Positions 18,177-30,299 are shown, counted from the first letter of the stretch. The stretch: 39,560 bases of DNA from Haplomitrium mnioides (GCA_049999725.1 JBNGIS010004047.1:1-39560), one strand, 5' to 3'. The notes: generated from the letters alone by a model not told the origin. Translations and numbers: made by a program.

Positions 18177-19627
18177 ACCACACCTACATGTGCTTAAAAA
18201 AGAAGAAGAAGAAGAAGGAGGAGGACAATGCAATGTGTTGGGCTATGCTCTACTCTATGGGGCTACAAAAAGAAAGAATAAATGACAAAAAGATAGAATC
18301 GAGAAGTGCAAGCAAGTAAGAAATTGATGCTATATTGTTCCAAAAGAGAATGTAAGCTTGAAGTATGCTCACACAAAGGTGATTTGAAAAGACTTGAAAA
18401 ACCTCTTTAGGAAGAAGGAAAGAACAAAAGCATTGAAGAAATATGCTTTAACAAAAATAAATACTGGCTGAAGAAACTCAATAACAAAAACTAAAGAAGT
18501 AGAAAATGCTTAGAATTTTCACTTTGATTAAAAAAAGAGATCTCCAAACATGTGTGGGAAGATCCTAGAGCAATATAAAGGAGACAAAAATAGAAGCAAA
18601 GGATTGCTAAAGAAGAAGTCTTTAAATGCTATTATGAATACATGAAAGAGTAAAAAACCTCAAAGAATGACGATTAAAGCATATTTCTCAACAAAAATCA
18701 TCCATGTATTATATAAAACCCTTTGAAGAGCAGCCCAAAATAGCAGCGCTCCAGATGTCTGCTCCAAATGTTGGACAACCTATAAAAATGATTGTGTCTT
18801 GCAAAATACAATGGTAGAAGACTAAGAAGCAAAAAAAAGACTTGGAAAATTCACATTGATTAAGAAATAGCTTTTCAAACTAACATAGTAAGAACCTACA
18901 ACAATATGAAGGAGCCAAAAATAGAAGCAAATGCTTGCTAAAGAAAAATCTATGAACAATAAAATCAACTTTTGGCATAATGTAGCACAAAAAAATTTGT
19001 TGAAATTTTTGATGTGCAAGAATGGTGCTTCAAAAAATGTTAAATGCCAAGTTCTCCTATGATAAGCACTTACTAAAAAAACACTCATGGCCTAAAACAT
19101 GCTCATGCTCCTCCAAAAAGTGCTGACGGCTTGAAGAATACTCGCATATTAAGGTGAATGGCATAGGCTTAAATTGTGTTGGTCCAACTCTAATTACCTT
19201 GTCTAATGTTGGTCAAAGTAGAAAACTAGAGAAAATTGATGAGATGTAGATTGAAGAAAACGATGCTCAAAACAAAATGCTCTATGCATAAAACTAAAGC
19301 TCAAAAATGCTCACAAACACAATTGATGCAAAAAATGAAAGTGCTCTATGCATAATACGAAAGCTTAAAATTGAAATGACATATTAAAAGAATAAGATCT
19401 GATGTAGTTTGAAGTAGAAAACTGGAGAAAATTGATGCAGATACAGATCAAAGAAAACACCAATGCTGAATATTGAAGAAAGTTTGCCAAATGCTCAATA
19501 ACGATAGGTGCTTCTACTATGAGCCCCTTTGAATTTGTCTCAAAGTGCATACATATTGCTACTTTGCTATAGTTATTAGAACCACATGTTTGGTTTAATT
19601 TTGTATATGTGAGAGTGAGGTTTCTTA
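18177..19627. other. AT-rich stretch with local duplications, no gene
   Basis: Contains two diverged copies of a segment with AATATAAAGGAG, AAAAATAGAAGCAAA and GCTAAAGAA (about 18570-18640 and 18890-18950); a third trace at 20365-20394 is the point where the gypsy element was inserted. Around 19205-19320 and 19400-19470 another pair shares GTAGAAAACTGGAGAAAATTGATG. No long coding frame. Confidence 0.5.
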
Positions 19628-20350
19628 ATCAAACATTAGGTTTGGGTTTGAGAAATTTTAATTTTCCTTACTATTGTGAGTGTGAGGTTTACAATTTTTT
19701 CGTGAGCTATGTGATTGTTTATTTGTTTCAAATTCCTTTGTCAATCCATCATTGCCACCATGCTTTTGTTTTGTACAATGACATTCACTTATTCATCATA
19801 AACGTCATTTCACTATTTTCTCAAGTTGAATTTACTTGTGTAATTTTTGTTGTTTGCTCGAATTTAGTTCCTTTACTAAGGTTTTTTGCTTTACTATTGT
19901 GATTGTTTCCTTTGCCAATCACTCATTGGTACCATGAGATTGTTTATTTGCATATAATTTGTTTTCACTTTAAGGACTACAAATGAAATTTGTCCAATAT
20001 GTATTTGGAAATATAATAATCTTACTTCACATTAAATTCATGTTTATCAACGTACTACTAAGACACTCTAATTTAGTCTCTACTAATTTAGCTAATCTAA
20101 AAAGTAGTTGTCACATACAAAGAATCCCAAAAGAGTGTTGTCTCTTCTCATTTTGTTTAGTTTATGCTCTACATAATTGTGAATGCAATTGCATGATAAG
20201 TCTATGCACTGATACATATGTTCTTCAAGGTTTAGTTTAATGCAATATTTGTATAACAATCTGATGAACTCTATTTAAAGTTGAATAAGAAATACACAAT
20301 GGAACTATTACTAATGATGAATTCATCATCTGGCATTAAACTATATGTGT
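19628..20350 (+). repeat. Dispersed AT-rich repeat R1, copy 2
   Basis: Second copy of the repeat at 12205-12780, longer because of an extra segment near 20010-20130. Together the two copies bracket the copia element in direct orientation. Confidence 0.75.
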
Positions 20351-20394
20351 GAAGAATCTAGAGCAACATAAAGGAGCCAAAAATAGAGGCAAAT

Positions 20395-20655
20395 TGTCAC
20401 ACCATTCTATGTAGATTTATATTTTTAGACATTTTGAGTTTTTTGTCTTTGTGTGTCCTAGTATATAATGCCATGTACTATGATTGTATAAACCTAGAGG
20501 AGAATTGAGGTATTGCTTGGAGAAGCGTAGATTTCTTGTAAGCAAAGATGCGATGGTTTGGATATCGGAAGATCAATACTTTGGAATTTCTTGAGAAGTT
20601 ATCACTTGAGAAAACTTCATCGAAAGATATTTGAGATTTATGTCTAGATTATCCA
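20395..20655 (+). repeat. gypsy 5' LTR
   Basis: Starts TGTCACACCATTC and ends ATTATCCA. The first 220 bp match 31102-31332: shared strings include ATGTAGATTT, TTTTTTGTCTTT, TAGTATATAA-type, GAGGTATTGC, GAAGATCAA-type and GAGAAAA. A TATA-like AGTATATAATGCC lies at about 20460. Confidence 0.75.
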
Positions 20656-20668
20656 TGGTATCTTGAAT
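20656..20668 (+). other. Possible gypsy primer binding site
   Basis: TGGTATCTTGAAT directly follows the LTR end. Its first seven bases match the initiator-Met tRNA complement. A similar TGGTATCTCGGAG occurs at about 20712, so the true site is uncertain. Confidence 0.4.
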
Positions 20669-23600
20669 TGTGATTGAGAAATCTAATTAAGAAATTGAAA
20701 GCATCTATGGTATCTCGGAGTGCTGAAAGTTTGGTAGAAGAAATTTTGTTGAAAATTGTGCTCGTTGAACAAATTGCAGAAATTTCTAGTCATTTTGTGT
20801 GAAGAGCTGTTTGATGGTGCAAAAATCTGCTCGTTGGAAGATTTTTGTGTTGTTCGAGTGATTTCAATTTTTTGTTGAAGGCAGGTTGCAAAAAAATTGC
20901 AGAAGGAATGGGTTTGGAGTTTGAAGGAAACAAAACTGGCTAAAGGCTGTAGAAGTGGACATTTGTAGATTTGTATGCAACCTTTACTACATAGTTTTTC
21001 CTTTGTTGTAGAGTTTTTGTTGAGCTGTTGGTGTCAAGAAAACAGATCAATCAAGGGAAAAAATTGAACAAGGTGTTTTTAGGGTTTTGTCAAGCTGCGA
21101 TGTCGAGCAAAGGAAGTTGCAAGAAAAGCAGAATTGCAGAAAATGAATCAAACAAAATGGGTTTGAGATATTTGCTTAAGCAATAGCAATTGTAGATTGA
21201 GGGATTGTATCTAGCAACAAGTCATTGCTGCGAAAAATTGTGGAGTTCAAGGATTCTTTTTCAAGGTCTGGCAATCCATTTGGCAAAGAGGCAAACCGTC
21301 AAAATGAGTTTTCTACTTAAAATATCAACAACCAAAAGTAATGTTGTGAGTTGAGACATCATTGTTCAGTTTTGTTCATAAAAAATAGAGGGTCAAAGGC
21401 TTTTCAGCAATGAAAGAGCTGCATAGATCTTCATCAATTATGTTGCAAGAAATCACAAATCGAATGGTGCAAGGAATTTGTGAGTAAAGGTCGTCATTTG
21501 AGCAGACCTTTGTGGAGCTGCTTAGGATTCTTTGAGGGCAGAGCTTCGTTGAGGAGTAGACATTGTAGACAACGAGCAGTCGATGCCTTGATTTGCTTGC
21601 CAAGCAGCCAACCTTGCTTCACATTTTTCATAATTTCTTCTCCGAGTAGGGCAATACAGTTGCAAGTTCACCCCAAAAACAGAAAAGCCTTTTGACAAGA
21701 AAACTTTTGAAAGAGAAATTTTGTGGGCAGCAGCTGGGGAGTATTTGAATAGAAGAGGTTCTGGTTTAAGAAGTTCCGGTAGTCAATCATTTTGCAAATC
21801 CAAGTGCAGGATGAGGTTTATGTTATCTGTAGTTTGATGTGGCTCTACGAGCAGTTATGTAAGATTCAAGGCCAGTGAGAAATACAAAGCCATGGTGTGA
21901 TGCCTTTATAAGGAGTGTAGTTGCAAAGAATTTGATCAAGCATACTCTCTTAAGATAACAACTTTGGCAAGGAGGCCTTCCATGCATTCAAGCCTAAGAG
22001 CAGTAGACATTTTGTGTGGACAAGAGCAAGGGATTCTTAGATTTTGTGTGGAAGGCTCAATATAGCAACTTCCATGCTGGGAAGATCTACTGTTTTTCTT
22101 CTTGATGAACCTAGTTATAGTATGGATATTATGAGCAGAGTTCTTGCAGGCCCTTTGCCATCCATTCGGTCTTCATGGTGAAGGGTGTTGTTTTTTAGCT
22201 GATCTTTGTCGGACATAAGAGTTCTTTGTGCAACATTTGTTTCTTTGTTGAGTAGGAGAAGTTCATGATTGTTAGTTTGCACTAAGCCATTCAGTCTGGT
22301 GTATTGTGTGTCTTGAAAATCTGTGAGCTAGACCTCAATACTCTCAAGATTCACACTAAACGACTTTGCATCAACATTGTTGCTCTCATCGTGAGGGCTT
22401 CTAAGGTCTTCATTTTGGAGTAGAGCTGTCGCGGTGGTCTCTGATACCTTGGCAGAATTAGTGTTTTGTTGTTGCTTAGTGGGATCAGAGGTGTGATTCA
22501 CTCTACATGTTTATTTAAGAGATCTACTCAGGATTTCTGTAAGACCTAGACGAAAGGAAGGCGTAGATGAAATTGCAGAGGATTTTGAGGGAGAGTTTGC
22601 AAACAAAAGTTTGTCACGGGATTTGTGAGCTTGTTGATGCAAAGCTTGTAAGTTTTTCATTGCAACAAGAGGTTGTTGAGTAGATTTTTGCCTCTAAGTT
22701 GGAACCCATTGAGAGAAAAACATTTGTGAGGAGAAATAACAAAGCTTTGAGAAGTTTGAGATATCCACAATGTTTAGATTTCCTTAAAGGAAAATTCCAC
22801 TAAGATCTTTTATGTGATGATGAAAAGGATGAATATGAACAAAGTAGAGTTTTTGTCGATGAAGGTTGTTCTTCAGTTTTATAGATGTGAGCTGCTACAG
22901 AAGGGGTTTGCAGCTAGCAAGGTTGATAGTTTGGGAAGCCCTGAAATCCGTTCTGAAGTAGGCTCTGTTTTGAGCTGAAGTTAAGCAACATGACAGCCAA
23001 GCTTTGGTATGTTCTGCAATAACTAGTAGAATCATATGACCTGCATTTACCCAAAGGTCAATTAGCATGATGTAGAGCCCATGTTTTGGTTTGTAATTTT
23101 GGCAAGATTGGTAAATCATTGGCAAGTAGAGCTCAAGTTTTACAAAGTGAGGGAGTTCATAACACTCTGTTGAGAAGAAGCCAAAATAGAGGACTATCGA
23201 AGGAATTTCTATGTTCTAGGCTGTCATGACAACCTTGGGTTGATGTAGAAAAACACATCCACGGGTTCACTCTACTTGCAGGTGAGAGGTTCAGAAGAGA
23301 CCCACTGCCTGAAGTCTATTTGCAACACAGAGTAGGGGTAATTAAACACTAATTAGATTAAAAACAGAATTTTTGGTGAAAATTTTTTAAGTAAATAAAA
23401 AAAAATTTTGAATTCAAAGAAAGGCTGAACCAAACCCTTCACTGAGTGGTGCAAGGGTGGTAGGAGTCCACCAACACACTTCTAAGGTACAGGCTATCTG
23501 GAAAATCTGAAAACTTGTTTGCAGAAAACCAAAGATTGGTCTATGGTGCTCAGAATAAGAGCGACAAAGTTCTATTTTGATTTGTTGTCAATTTTGTTCC

Positions 23601-23940
23601 TAGATTGAGAAGAAGACCAATCAACTAGGATTGGCAAGCAAAGTGTACCCTATCTAGAGGAGAAGGAAGGGTCACTTATGTTGACTTGCACATTTAATCA
23701 GACTTGTGAGCAAGTTGTTGACTGGCAATAGCACAACATATGAGCTATGAGTGAGTTCAGCTGAGCAAATATCAACACAGATCCAATGAGGAGAAGGTTG
23801 CGATACATCATCACTTGCAGTGGCATCTAGTTTTGACCTACAATAGGAGTGACTCAACAATTGGTAAGTGACCATACATCAAGCAAAGAGGAGGAAACTC
23901 TTTCTAGCATTCAAGTATATTCCTGATTATCTTGGGATAT
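20669..23940 (+). other. Long gypsy leader without recognised genes
   Basis: About 3.3 kb between LTR and Gag, rich in TTTG/GAAG-type sequence with only short open frames on either strand, none of them recognisable. Most plant gypsy leaders are well under this length. It might hold another decayed insertion or an RNA packaging region, but nothing visible decides this. Confidence 0.5.
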
Positions 23941-25011
23941 GGATGAGATTTATGAGCCTACAAAAAGTCTGAGGAGATTTTTTGGTGCAGTAGGCACTAT
24001 TGATATTGATGATTTCATCCAAGAGTTTAACACTTGGTGTGATATGCAAACATTGTGAAAATCTGGTCTCTTTACACCTTTCATGGCATGGAAAGGTTTG
24101 TTTCATCATTTGAAAGTGCCGCATATGGATTATTACCATGAATTTTGGCATGCTCATTTGAGTGAGATTTAGGAGTGGAGACATTATTAGTCACACAATT
24201 ATGTCTTCATTATCTATGATCAAAAGGCAAGTGCCTATTACACTACGAGCCATACAACATCCTCTAGTAGCACTAACCACAACATTGGTGCTTCAGAGGC
24301 AAGAGGAGTTTTTAGTACACATAATTTAGTCACTGCAACAAAGAGTGGAGGGATTATGTTGTTTAACCTTGCAATTGAGTTTTTTGAGCTTCTGAGATAG
24401 AATTACTAGGGCATGAAGACGAATATGCTAAAGAGTCTTCAGAAGTTCCAATGCAAGACTAGAGAGAGCTTGAAGGAAGCCTACACCAGGATGAGAACGT
24501 TCATCAATATTACAAAAAAGGTGACAAAGGCTCAAGCCATTTAGTTTTGTTATTCCTTTCTTGATAAAAATTTGAGGAGGAGAGTGAGAGATGCCACTCT
24601 TCTCAAGGATTCCGATCCCACTCTAGCCGTTGTTTTTACATTATCAAAGCGTATTGAGCTCAACTTGGTAAATGAGAGAGTAGCCACTGCTGGTTTTCAA
24701 AATGAATTCCCAAAATCTACATCTCCAACCATATCTACATCATAGTCTACTTCACGGAAGGGCCAAAAGGCTAGAGAACAATCAGCTTTGCCATCTTATG
24801 CAAGTCTACAATCAGGCTGTTGGACTTGTGGTGGATATCATTTGCAAAACTTTGTCCAAAGGCAAAGAAGCTACGAGTAGTGCGTTCTGGAGATGCAAGT
24901 GCAGCTCGTCAACGACAATATGACCATTGTGGAGTCATAGATCATACCATGGATAAGTGTTTTTTGCTTCATCTGAAGCTGCAACAAGGAGGAGCTTGCA
25001 TAGTTGAGTAA
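23941..25011 (+). pseudogene. gypsy Gag remnant with degenerate zinc knuckle
   Basis: Reads RRFFGAVGTIDIDDFIQEFN, then after a stop SGLFTPFMAWKGLFHHL and YYHEFWHAHLSEI. After a frame change come QKFQCKTRESLKEAYTRMR and LRRRVRDATLLKDSDPTLA. This is the capsid pattern of gypsy Gag. A nucleocapsid knuckle follows at about 24905-24972, reading YDHCGVIDHTMDKC: the first Cys of the CCHC set is missing. It ends near GACIVE at 25009. At least three stops and one frameshift. Confidence 0.75.
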
Positions 25012-25740
25012 GGCAAAGACGAGCAAGGTGGTCGTGGCCAAGGAGCATCACCAACTGAGAGAACTAAGGTGGGTGCTCCAATAGCTATTATGGATTCTTC
25101 GAAGGATGCTAGGATTGCAAAGTTGGAGCAGCAATTAGTTGCCATGACTACAACACAGGTGAGGCCCAAATTTGGAGGTGAAGGAGGATTAGCTGGTATG
25201 GGATTTATTTGTGGGACAGCCCACATTGATGCGTCTGCGGCGGTGACCAGAGTAGTAGTCAAGGCTATTGAGCGGTAGAGTTAGATCATCAAAGAGGGGA
25301 TGCTCACCGACAGGTAAGGCTTTCATAGTCATTTGAGTTGAGAGATTTGGTAAGAACTACTTCTGTGCATCCGACTTAGGCTTCTAGAGTTATGGAGAGA
25401 TCAACCAAAGTAGAGGAGAGTGCGTCCTTTGCTCTCAAGATAGCTAGGTTAGTGGTCCAGAAACCACTATTTTCAGCTAGAGATGTGTTGACCAAAGGAG
25501 TCACACCAGCTGAAGTGTTTAGATTAGCAACCACATTATGTAGAGAGACTCATGGTGCTACTTCTAGTTTGGAGGTGAGATTTGTAAGTAGAGCAGCTGA
25601 CAAAGGTGCCTCTCCGTCTATAGGTCAAACATGGCATGCTTTTGCAGCCCGATTGATGGAGTTATCAATCCAACCAACATTTGAGAGGACAAGATTCAGA
25701 CCTAGTATGGTGTCTATCGACAATCGGAGTGGTATTTTCT
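25012..25740 (+). pseudogene. Linker between Gag and protease of the gypsy element
   Basis: Broken frames with a short helical segment ARIAKLEQQLVAMT at about 25105 and a longer open stretch (25392-25742) that leads into the protease. No domain is recognised. In related elements this region joins the nucleocapsid to the protease. Confidence 0.5.
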
Positions 25741-26122
25741 GACTTGTTGGTCCTTCAAATGTAGTGTACATGCCAGCTAGAGTGTCATTGGATACAAGTG
25801 CACATCCATTGATGTTAGGCAAGTCAGCTGCGCAAGGATTGGAATTGAAGCCCACAAATGTGGAGATTTGCCTTTTTCCAATCCAGACTTCATTAGAAGG
25901 ACCTTCATCCACGCAACACATGACACGTGGAGAGATCAAGCTTAGAGTGCAAGTTGATCATCCCACACAAAGCTCACATATGAGCGCTCAAGCCATACTC
26001 ATCTAGGCTAAGTCTTATGATGTTTTTGTCGGATGTACGGTGCTATGTTCCATGAGGTTCACTATTGATTTTTGGGATGAGTCAGGCTCTATCGGTCTGG
26101 ATGGCGATGTAGAGAGGCACGA
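25741..26122 (+). pseudogene. gypsy aspartic protease remnant
   Basis: Contains RVSLDTSAHPLMLGKSAAQG with the catalytic Asp codon at 25791-25793. The expected DTG is DTS, a Gly to Ser change of G-to-A type. The C-terminal part reads SYDVFVGCTVLCSMRFTIDF, matching the flap and C-terminal strand of the group. A frameshift near 26080 then moves to the frame used by the following domain. The protease would have processed the Gag-Pol polyprotein. Confidence 0.78.
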
Positions 26123-27475
26123 TTGAGTAGGTTGCATGTCAGATTCAGTAGGCTAGCTCGGGGTCCACTATCACAACCTATGACGCTATCGTCATTTTCT
26201 AAGGTGATCACCAACTACTCTGACTTGTTGGAAGAGAATGCACATGTAGCCAACATTCCTTATATTGATGAGGCATCTTCAAAAGCTACGAAGCCAGCAT
26301 CGTTATCAAGTGAGGTGATTCTTACTAGTGGAAGTAAAGAGAGGTTGTGGCAGTTACAAGTGTCGAGATTGGTTGAGGATGCTTGGCAAGATGAATTTGC
26401 GCCATATCTTGCACTGGATGGTTTTGCCACACTTGGACCTCTGAATCTTTCATCCCTATATACTATACCAATTTTATGGCAATATCTTATTGATGGCATT
26501 TTTTTGTTGGAGTTGTTTGGAGGCATCAATACAAGGTTAGATGTTGTGCTCCAAGCAGGGATTTCAGTTCGGCGATATTTGTATGTGGAGAAGGGTGAAA
26601 TTGCCTTCAGAATCTCCTTAAGGCATGTGGCGAGGATGGTTGAGCAACATCTACAATTGCTTTCAGTTAGTGCAGTGCAAGGTTATCTGCATGCATTGCC
26701 GGCCGATATCTTATTGTTGGGTGCGTACCACTTAGTTGAAGTGGGGCCTATTGATTTGTTGATTGTAGGATGGCCATGTTAGGGCCAATCGAGGGCTGGT
26801 TTGGGCCAAAGGTTGCAAGATCCTTGCTCAAAATTTTTTTGGAAGATGCTGAAGATTCTACGCCATCTCCAACTCCATTAGGTGCCATTTCTTGTGTATA
26901 TCCTAGAGAATGTACCTATATTGGAAGATAGTCGCATCGTCTTGTGGAGAGTGTTTATCAAGTGTATTCTTGGATTGGAACTGCTGTATTGTTGGATGCC
27001 ACACAAGCAAAATCACAAACACATAGGCCATGATTGTGGTGAACCAACCTGTTGCCTATTGAGGTGCTAAATGGAGCTCATGACAGGATTATGAGATCAC
27101 CAAGTGCCATTGAGGATGATATTTTGGATGCGAGACGTCATGCTTATAGGCCACTTTATGTTGATCACCTACCATTGGCATTAGTCAACGTGGTAAATCA
27201 ACCTTGTGGAGCATTGCTCACACCAGTGAGTTATCTTGCATCTTATACATTTTGGGTAAGAGGCCTTGGTTTTTTTGGGGATGAAAACTTGCAAAAGATG
27301 ATGGAACCCAATGCCGATGAGAGAGAGAGGGCAATGAGTTCTCTATTGGTACCACTGCTATTGCATCCATAGTCGATATTGGGCGACATCATGTGCTGAA
27401 ACAAGCTATGGATTTGAATTGTCTTACATGGATTGTGAGTTTGGAGGTAGTTGAATAGCGCAGAATGTGATCTTC
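26123..27475 (+). pseudogene. Cytosine-5 DNA methyltransferase domain inside the gypsy polyprotein
   Basis: After about 115 residues of unrecognised linker come the C5-methyltransferase motifs in canonical order. Motif I (AdoMet binding), LLELFGGINTRL, is at 26504-26539. Motif IV is IDLLIVGWPC with the catalytic Cys codon at 26777-26779, followed by TAG where Gln of PCQ is expected, then GQSRAGLGQRLQDPCSKFFW in the same frame. Motif VI ENVP is at 26906-26917. Motif VIII, HRP-stop-LW-stop-TNLLP, is at 27022-27054. Motif IX, ADERERAM, is near 27312-27336. Motif X, KQAMDLNCLTWIV, is at 27399-27437. A target-recognition-like segment lies between VIII and IX. Because the order is not permuted it is not DRM-type; the HRP..W.TNLLP pattern recalls Dnmt3-like enzymes. 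Two frameshifts (near 26955 and 27345) and four stops show it is inactive here. The intact enzyme would methylate cytosine in DNA. Confidence 0.88.
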
Positions 27476-29200
27476 TGGGACGACCAACATGTCGATAGTT
27501 AGCATACAATCTTTTGGGACAGTCAAGGATATTGTTGGGGGTGTAGTATCAAGTACTAGGGAGGCTATGTCAGGGTTGATCCACACATATGAAGTTGTAG
27601 CGAGTCATTTTTTTGATGATTAGATTTCAGCCCAAGGGAGTGAGACTTCAACGGATCATGATTCAGGTCTAACTCCACCACATCACATTTCAACCAGTCA
27701 GATTTTAGCAAAGCTAGATGTGAAGCAAGAAGATCACCTGACTCTTGTGGAAAATTAGGTGCTACTAGTTGGACCACAGTTGACAAGAGGTTAGATTGCA
27801 GAGGTACATCAATTCTTGCATGGTTATTTGCATTGTTTTGCTTTTACCATGAAGGATATGGGGACCTTGAGAGGACAAAGCATTTGGATTGAGTTGGCTA
27901 GTGACGCACCTATTCTTTTACGTCCATACCGTTATAGTGTGGTGGAGAGAGAGGGTTGATTCAGACTATGACACAAGATTTGTTGGAGGCTGGATTGGTG
28001 GATATGTTATATGGAGAATATGCATTGGCCAAAATGATGCCAGTCAAGAAGGATGTGTATGGGAACTACACCAACAGAAGTATGTGTGGTGATTATTGTC
28101 CTATCAATCGGCAGACCAAGTATGACATATATGTTATGCTTACAACTGAGAAGATCTTTGATGCAGTTGGGCATGCTAAGATCTTTAGCTTGTTGGATTT
28201 GAGGGCATGGTGCCATTAGTTGCCATTGAGGCAAGAAGACATGGCCAAAATAATGTTTTGGGGTATTGATCCACGAGGCAAAGATTGACTATATTAGTGG
28301 ATGAGCTTACCGTTTGGGTTGAAGAATGCACCAGCTGAATTCTAGAGGGTGATGGACAAAGTTTTTGTAGGTTTGGACTTTGTCAAGTGCTATATCGATA
28401 ATGTTATGGTTTATTCAACCCATGTGGATGAGCACCGGAGGCATTTGCAAGTGGTGTTCGACAGGCTCAAGTACAACGGGTTGAAGCTGCATCTAGGTTA
28501 GTGCAAATTTTTTTAAGATCAAATTGAGTATCTATGACACACTATATATCTAGGAGGGTTGGGTGTGTAGCAAACTAAGGTGAGTGCCATTGTTGAGGTT
28601 CTACAACTCACTAATGTGAGTAAAGTTTGTGCATTTTTTGGATTGGCTAGTTACTACATAAGATATATGAAAGGTTTCAGCTAGATTGCCAAGTCTTTAA
28701 CCATGCTCACCAAGTTGGATCAAGAATTGACTTAAGATGAAGACCAAGAAAGGGCCTTCCAAGAGTTGAAAGGTAGATTGACTTCTGCACCTATTTTGAA
28801 GAAACCTCTTGCAGGGCAATCATTTTAGCTTCACACTGATTGGAGTAGAGCAAGGCTGGGAGCTGACCCAAAAAGATGATAAGAGAGAAGAGTTTATTGT
28901 AGCCTTTACAATCACATTGAATAATTTGGCTAAGGCTAAGTATAGTCCCTATGAGGGAAAATGTTTGGCAGTAGTGTAGGCTGTAGCATACTTTTGTTGT
29001 TATTTATTTGATACTCTGCTCACTTTGGCTATAGATCATTAGCCCCTCAAATGGTTGATGGAATCTGATAAGCTCATAGGCAAGCTTGCCAAATGGGCAT
29101 TATTGTTGCAAAAGTATGACTTCTAGGTGGTTTATAGGCTTGATACGGCCAACTTGGATGCAGATGAATTGAGTCGTAACCCATCCACAAGCCAATATTT
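27476..29200 (+). pseudogene. gypsy reverse transcriptase and RNase H remnant
   Basis: RT signals: LLEAGLVDMLYGEYALA, CGDYCPINRQTKYD, KIFSLLDLRAW, LPFGLKNAPAEF and CYIDNVMVYSTHVDEHRRH. The active-site motif YIDD is YIDN (second Asp codon at 28400-28402 is AAT). RNase H follows with FGLASYYIRYMKGFS, HTDWSRARLGA (first Asp codon at 28838-28840), YSPYEGKCLAVV, PLKWLMESDKL and LDTANLDADELSRNPS. Numerous stops stand where the family has Gln or Trp, and several frameshifts occur. Non-functional. Confidence 0.85.
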
Positions 29201-29539
29201 TGAGACTGATGCACATTGACATGAGAAGTATGATAAAGAGGTGGTGTCAGGTTAGCACACTTTTGCCTTTCTTTCTTAGATGCCAACGTGGAGTGGATTG
29301 GTGGTTGACCCTACTGATAGAGTTGTTGTTGAGACCTCAACATGAGACAAAGTTGAGGATTCTACTTTGGGTCAAGATATTCACAATGATGGGCATGTGT
29401 TGGACTGTCTACTCACAGGTTTTCTAAGTGAACAACTTGATGCCAATGAGAGAGATAGAGTCCAACAGTGAGCCAAGAGATTCCTATGGTAAAAGGCTTA
29501 GATTTTGTGTGTATGGACTGATAGGAAGGTACATGTTGT

Positions 29540-30130
29540 GTCTAAGCCAATGCAGCATCTTGCACTGGTGCCCCATGCCCACGAGCAGTTGGGACATTTT
29601 GGGATGAAGCACACCTACAGTATATTGCAGATATACTATTGGTGGAGGGGCATGAACACTGATATACAGTAGTGGGTTGCCAAGTGTGTGGTGTGTGATA
29701 GAGTTCGAGCATCTTTTAATGCTCCTACTCCTCAGTTACAACCACTACCTATCATGGGTTTGGGATATCGTTGGAGTTTGGATTTTGCAGGTCCCTTGCC
29801 TTTGACCGAACAACATAGTAGGTATGTGTTGGTGATGGTGGAGCATTTCTCCAAGTGGATTAAGTTGGTACCATTATCAGACAAGACCAGTGGAGGAGTG
29901 GTTGTCACTTTCTTGGATCGAGTTCTCGGTTATTTTAGAGCAATTGCCGAAGTGTTGACAGAATAAGGTATGGAATTTTGAGGTGAGTTTGAAGTTTTGT
30001 GTGAGCAAGCTCTCATTGATCACCATACTACATCTAGAGATCATCCTAAGGCAGATGGATTGGCTAAGCAAGTGGTTCAGATAGTGATGAGAGCATTGCG
30101 CAAATATAGCTTGCAAGCTAGTCACCATGG
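29540..30130 (+). pseudogene. gypsy integrase remnant
   Basis: The HHCC zinc-binding region is seen as HEQLGHFGMKH and CVVCDRV (29575-29704). The core begins WSLDFAGPLPL with the first catalytic Asp codon at 29781-29783. The second acidic position (expected in VLTDQG) reads VLTE-stop-G, and the catalytic Glu after DGLA is Lys in DGLAKQVVQ (about 30060-30075). Two of three catalytic positions are therefore altered. Confidence 0.83.
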
Positions 30131-30299
30131 AGTTTGATATCTCCAGCTATAGTGGCTTGCAATTGGAGTATAGGTTCAGTAAGCAAGCATCATTGGCATC
30201 ACTTTATTTTCTCTTATATAGGAGGAAACCTGATTTACCCTCCTCTATTTGACGTGATGTTAGGTTGTGGATCTGGATGATCTAGATGATTGGGTGTAG

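Noticed and set aside
18822-19088. Minus-strand hydrophobic open frame of 88 codons
   Set aside because: AT-rich DNA gives Phe/Leu-rich chance frames; there are no homologous features and the region contains local repeats.
24969-25262. Minus-strand open frame of 97 codons
   Set aside because: Antisense to the Gag-protease linker of the gypsy element, with no recognisable motif.
26123-26782. The long open frame as an independent host methyltransferase gene
   Set aside because: It holds only motifs I to IV, begins without an ATG in the protease-linked frame, and continues past the stop into motifs VI to X and then reverse transcriptase, so it is part of the retrotransposon polyprotein.
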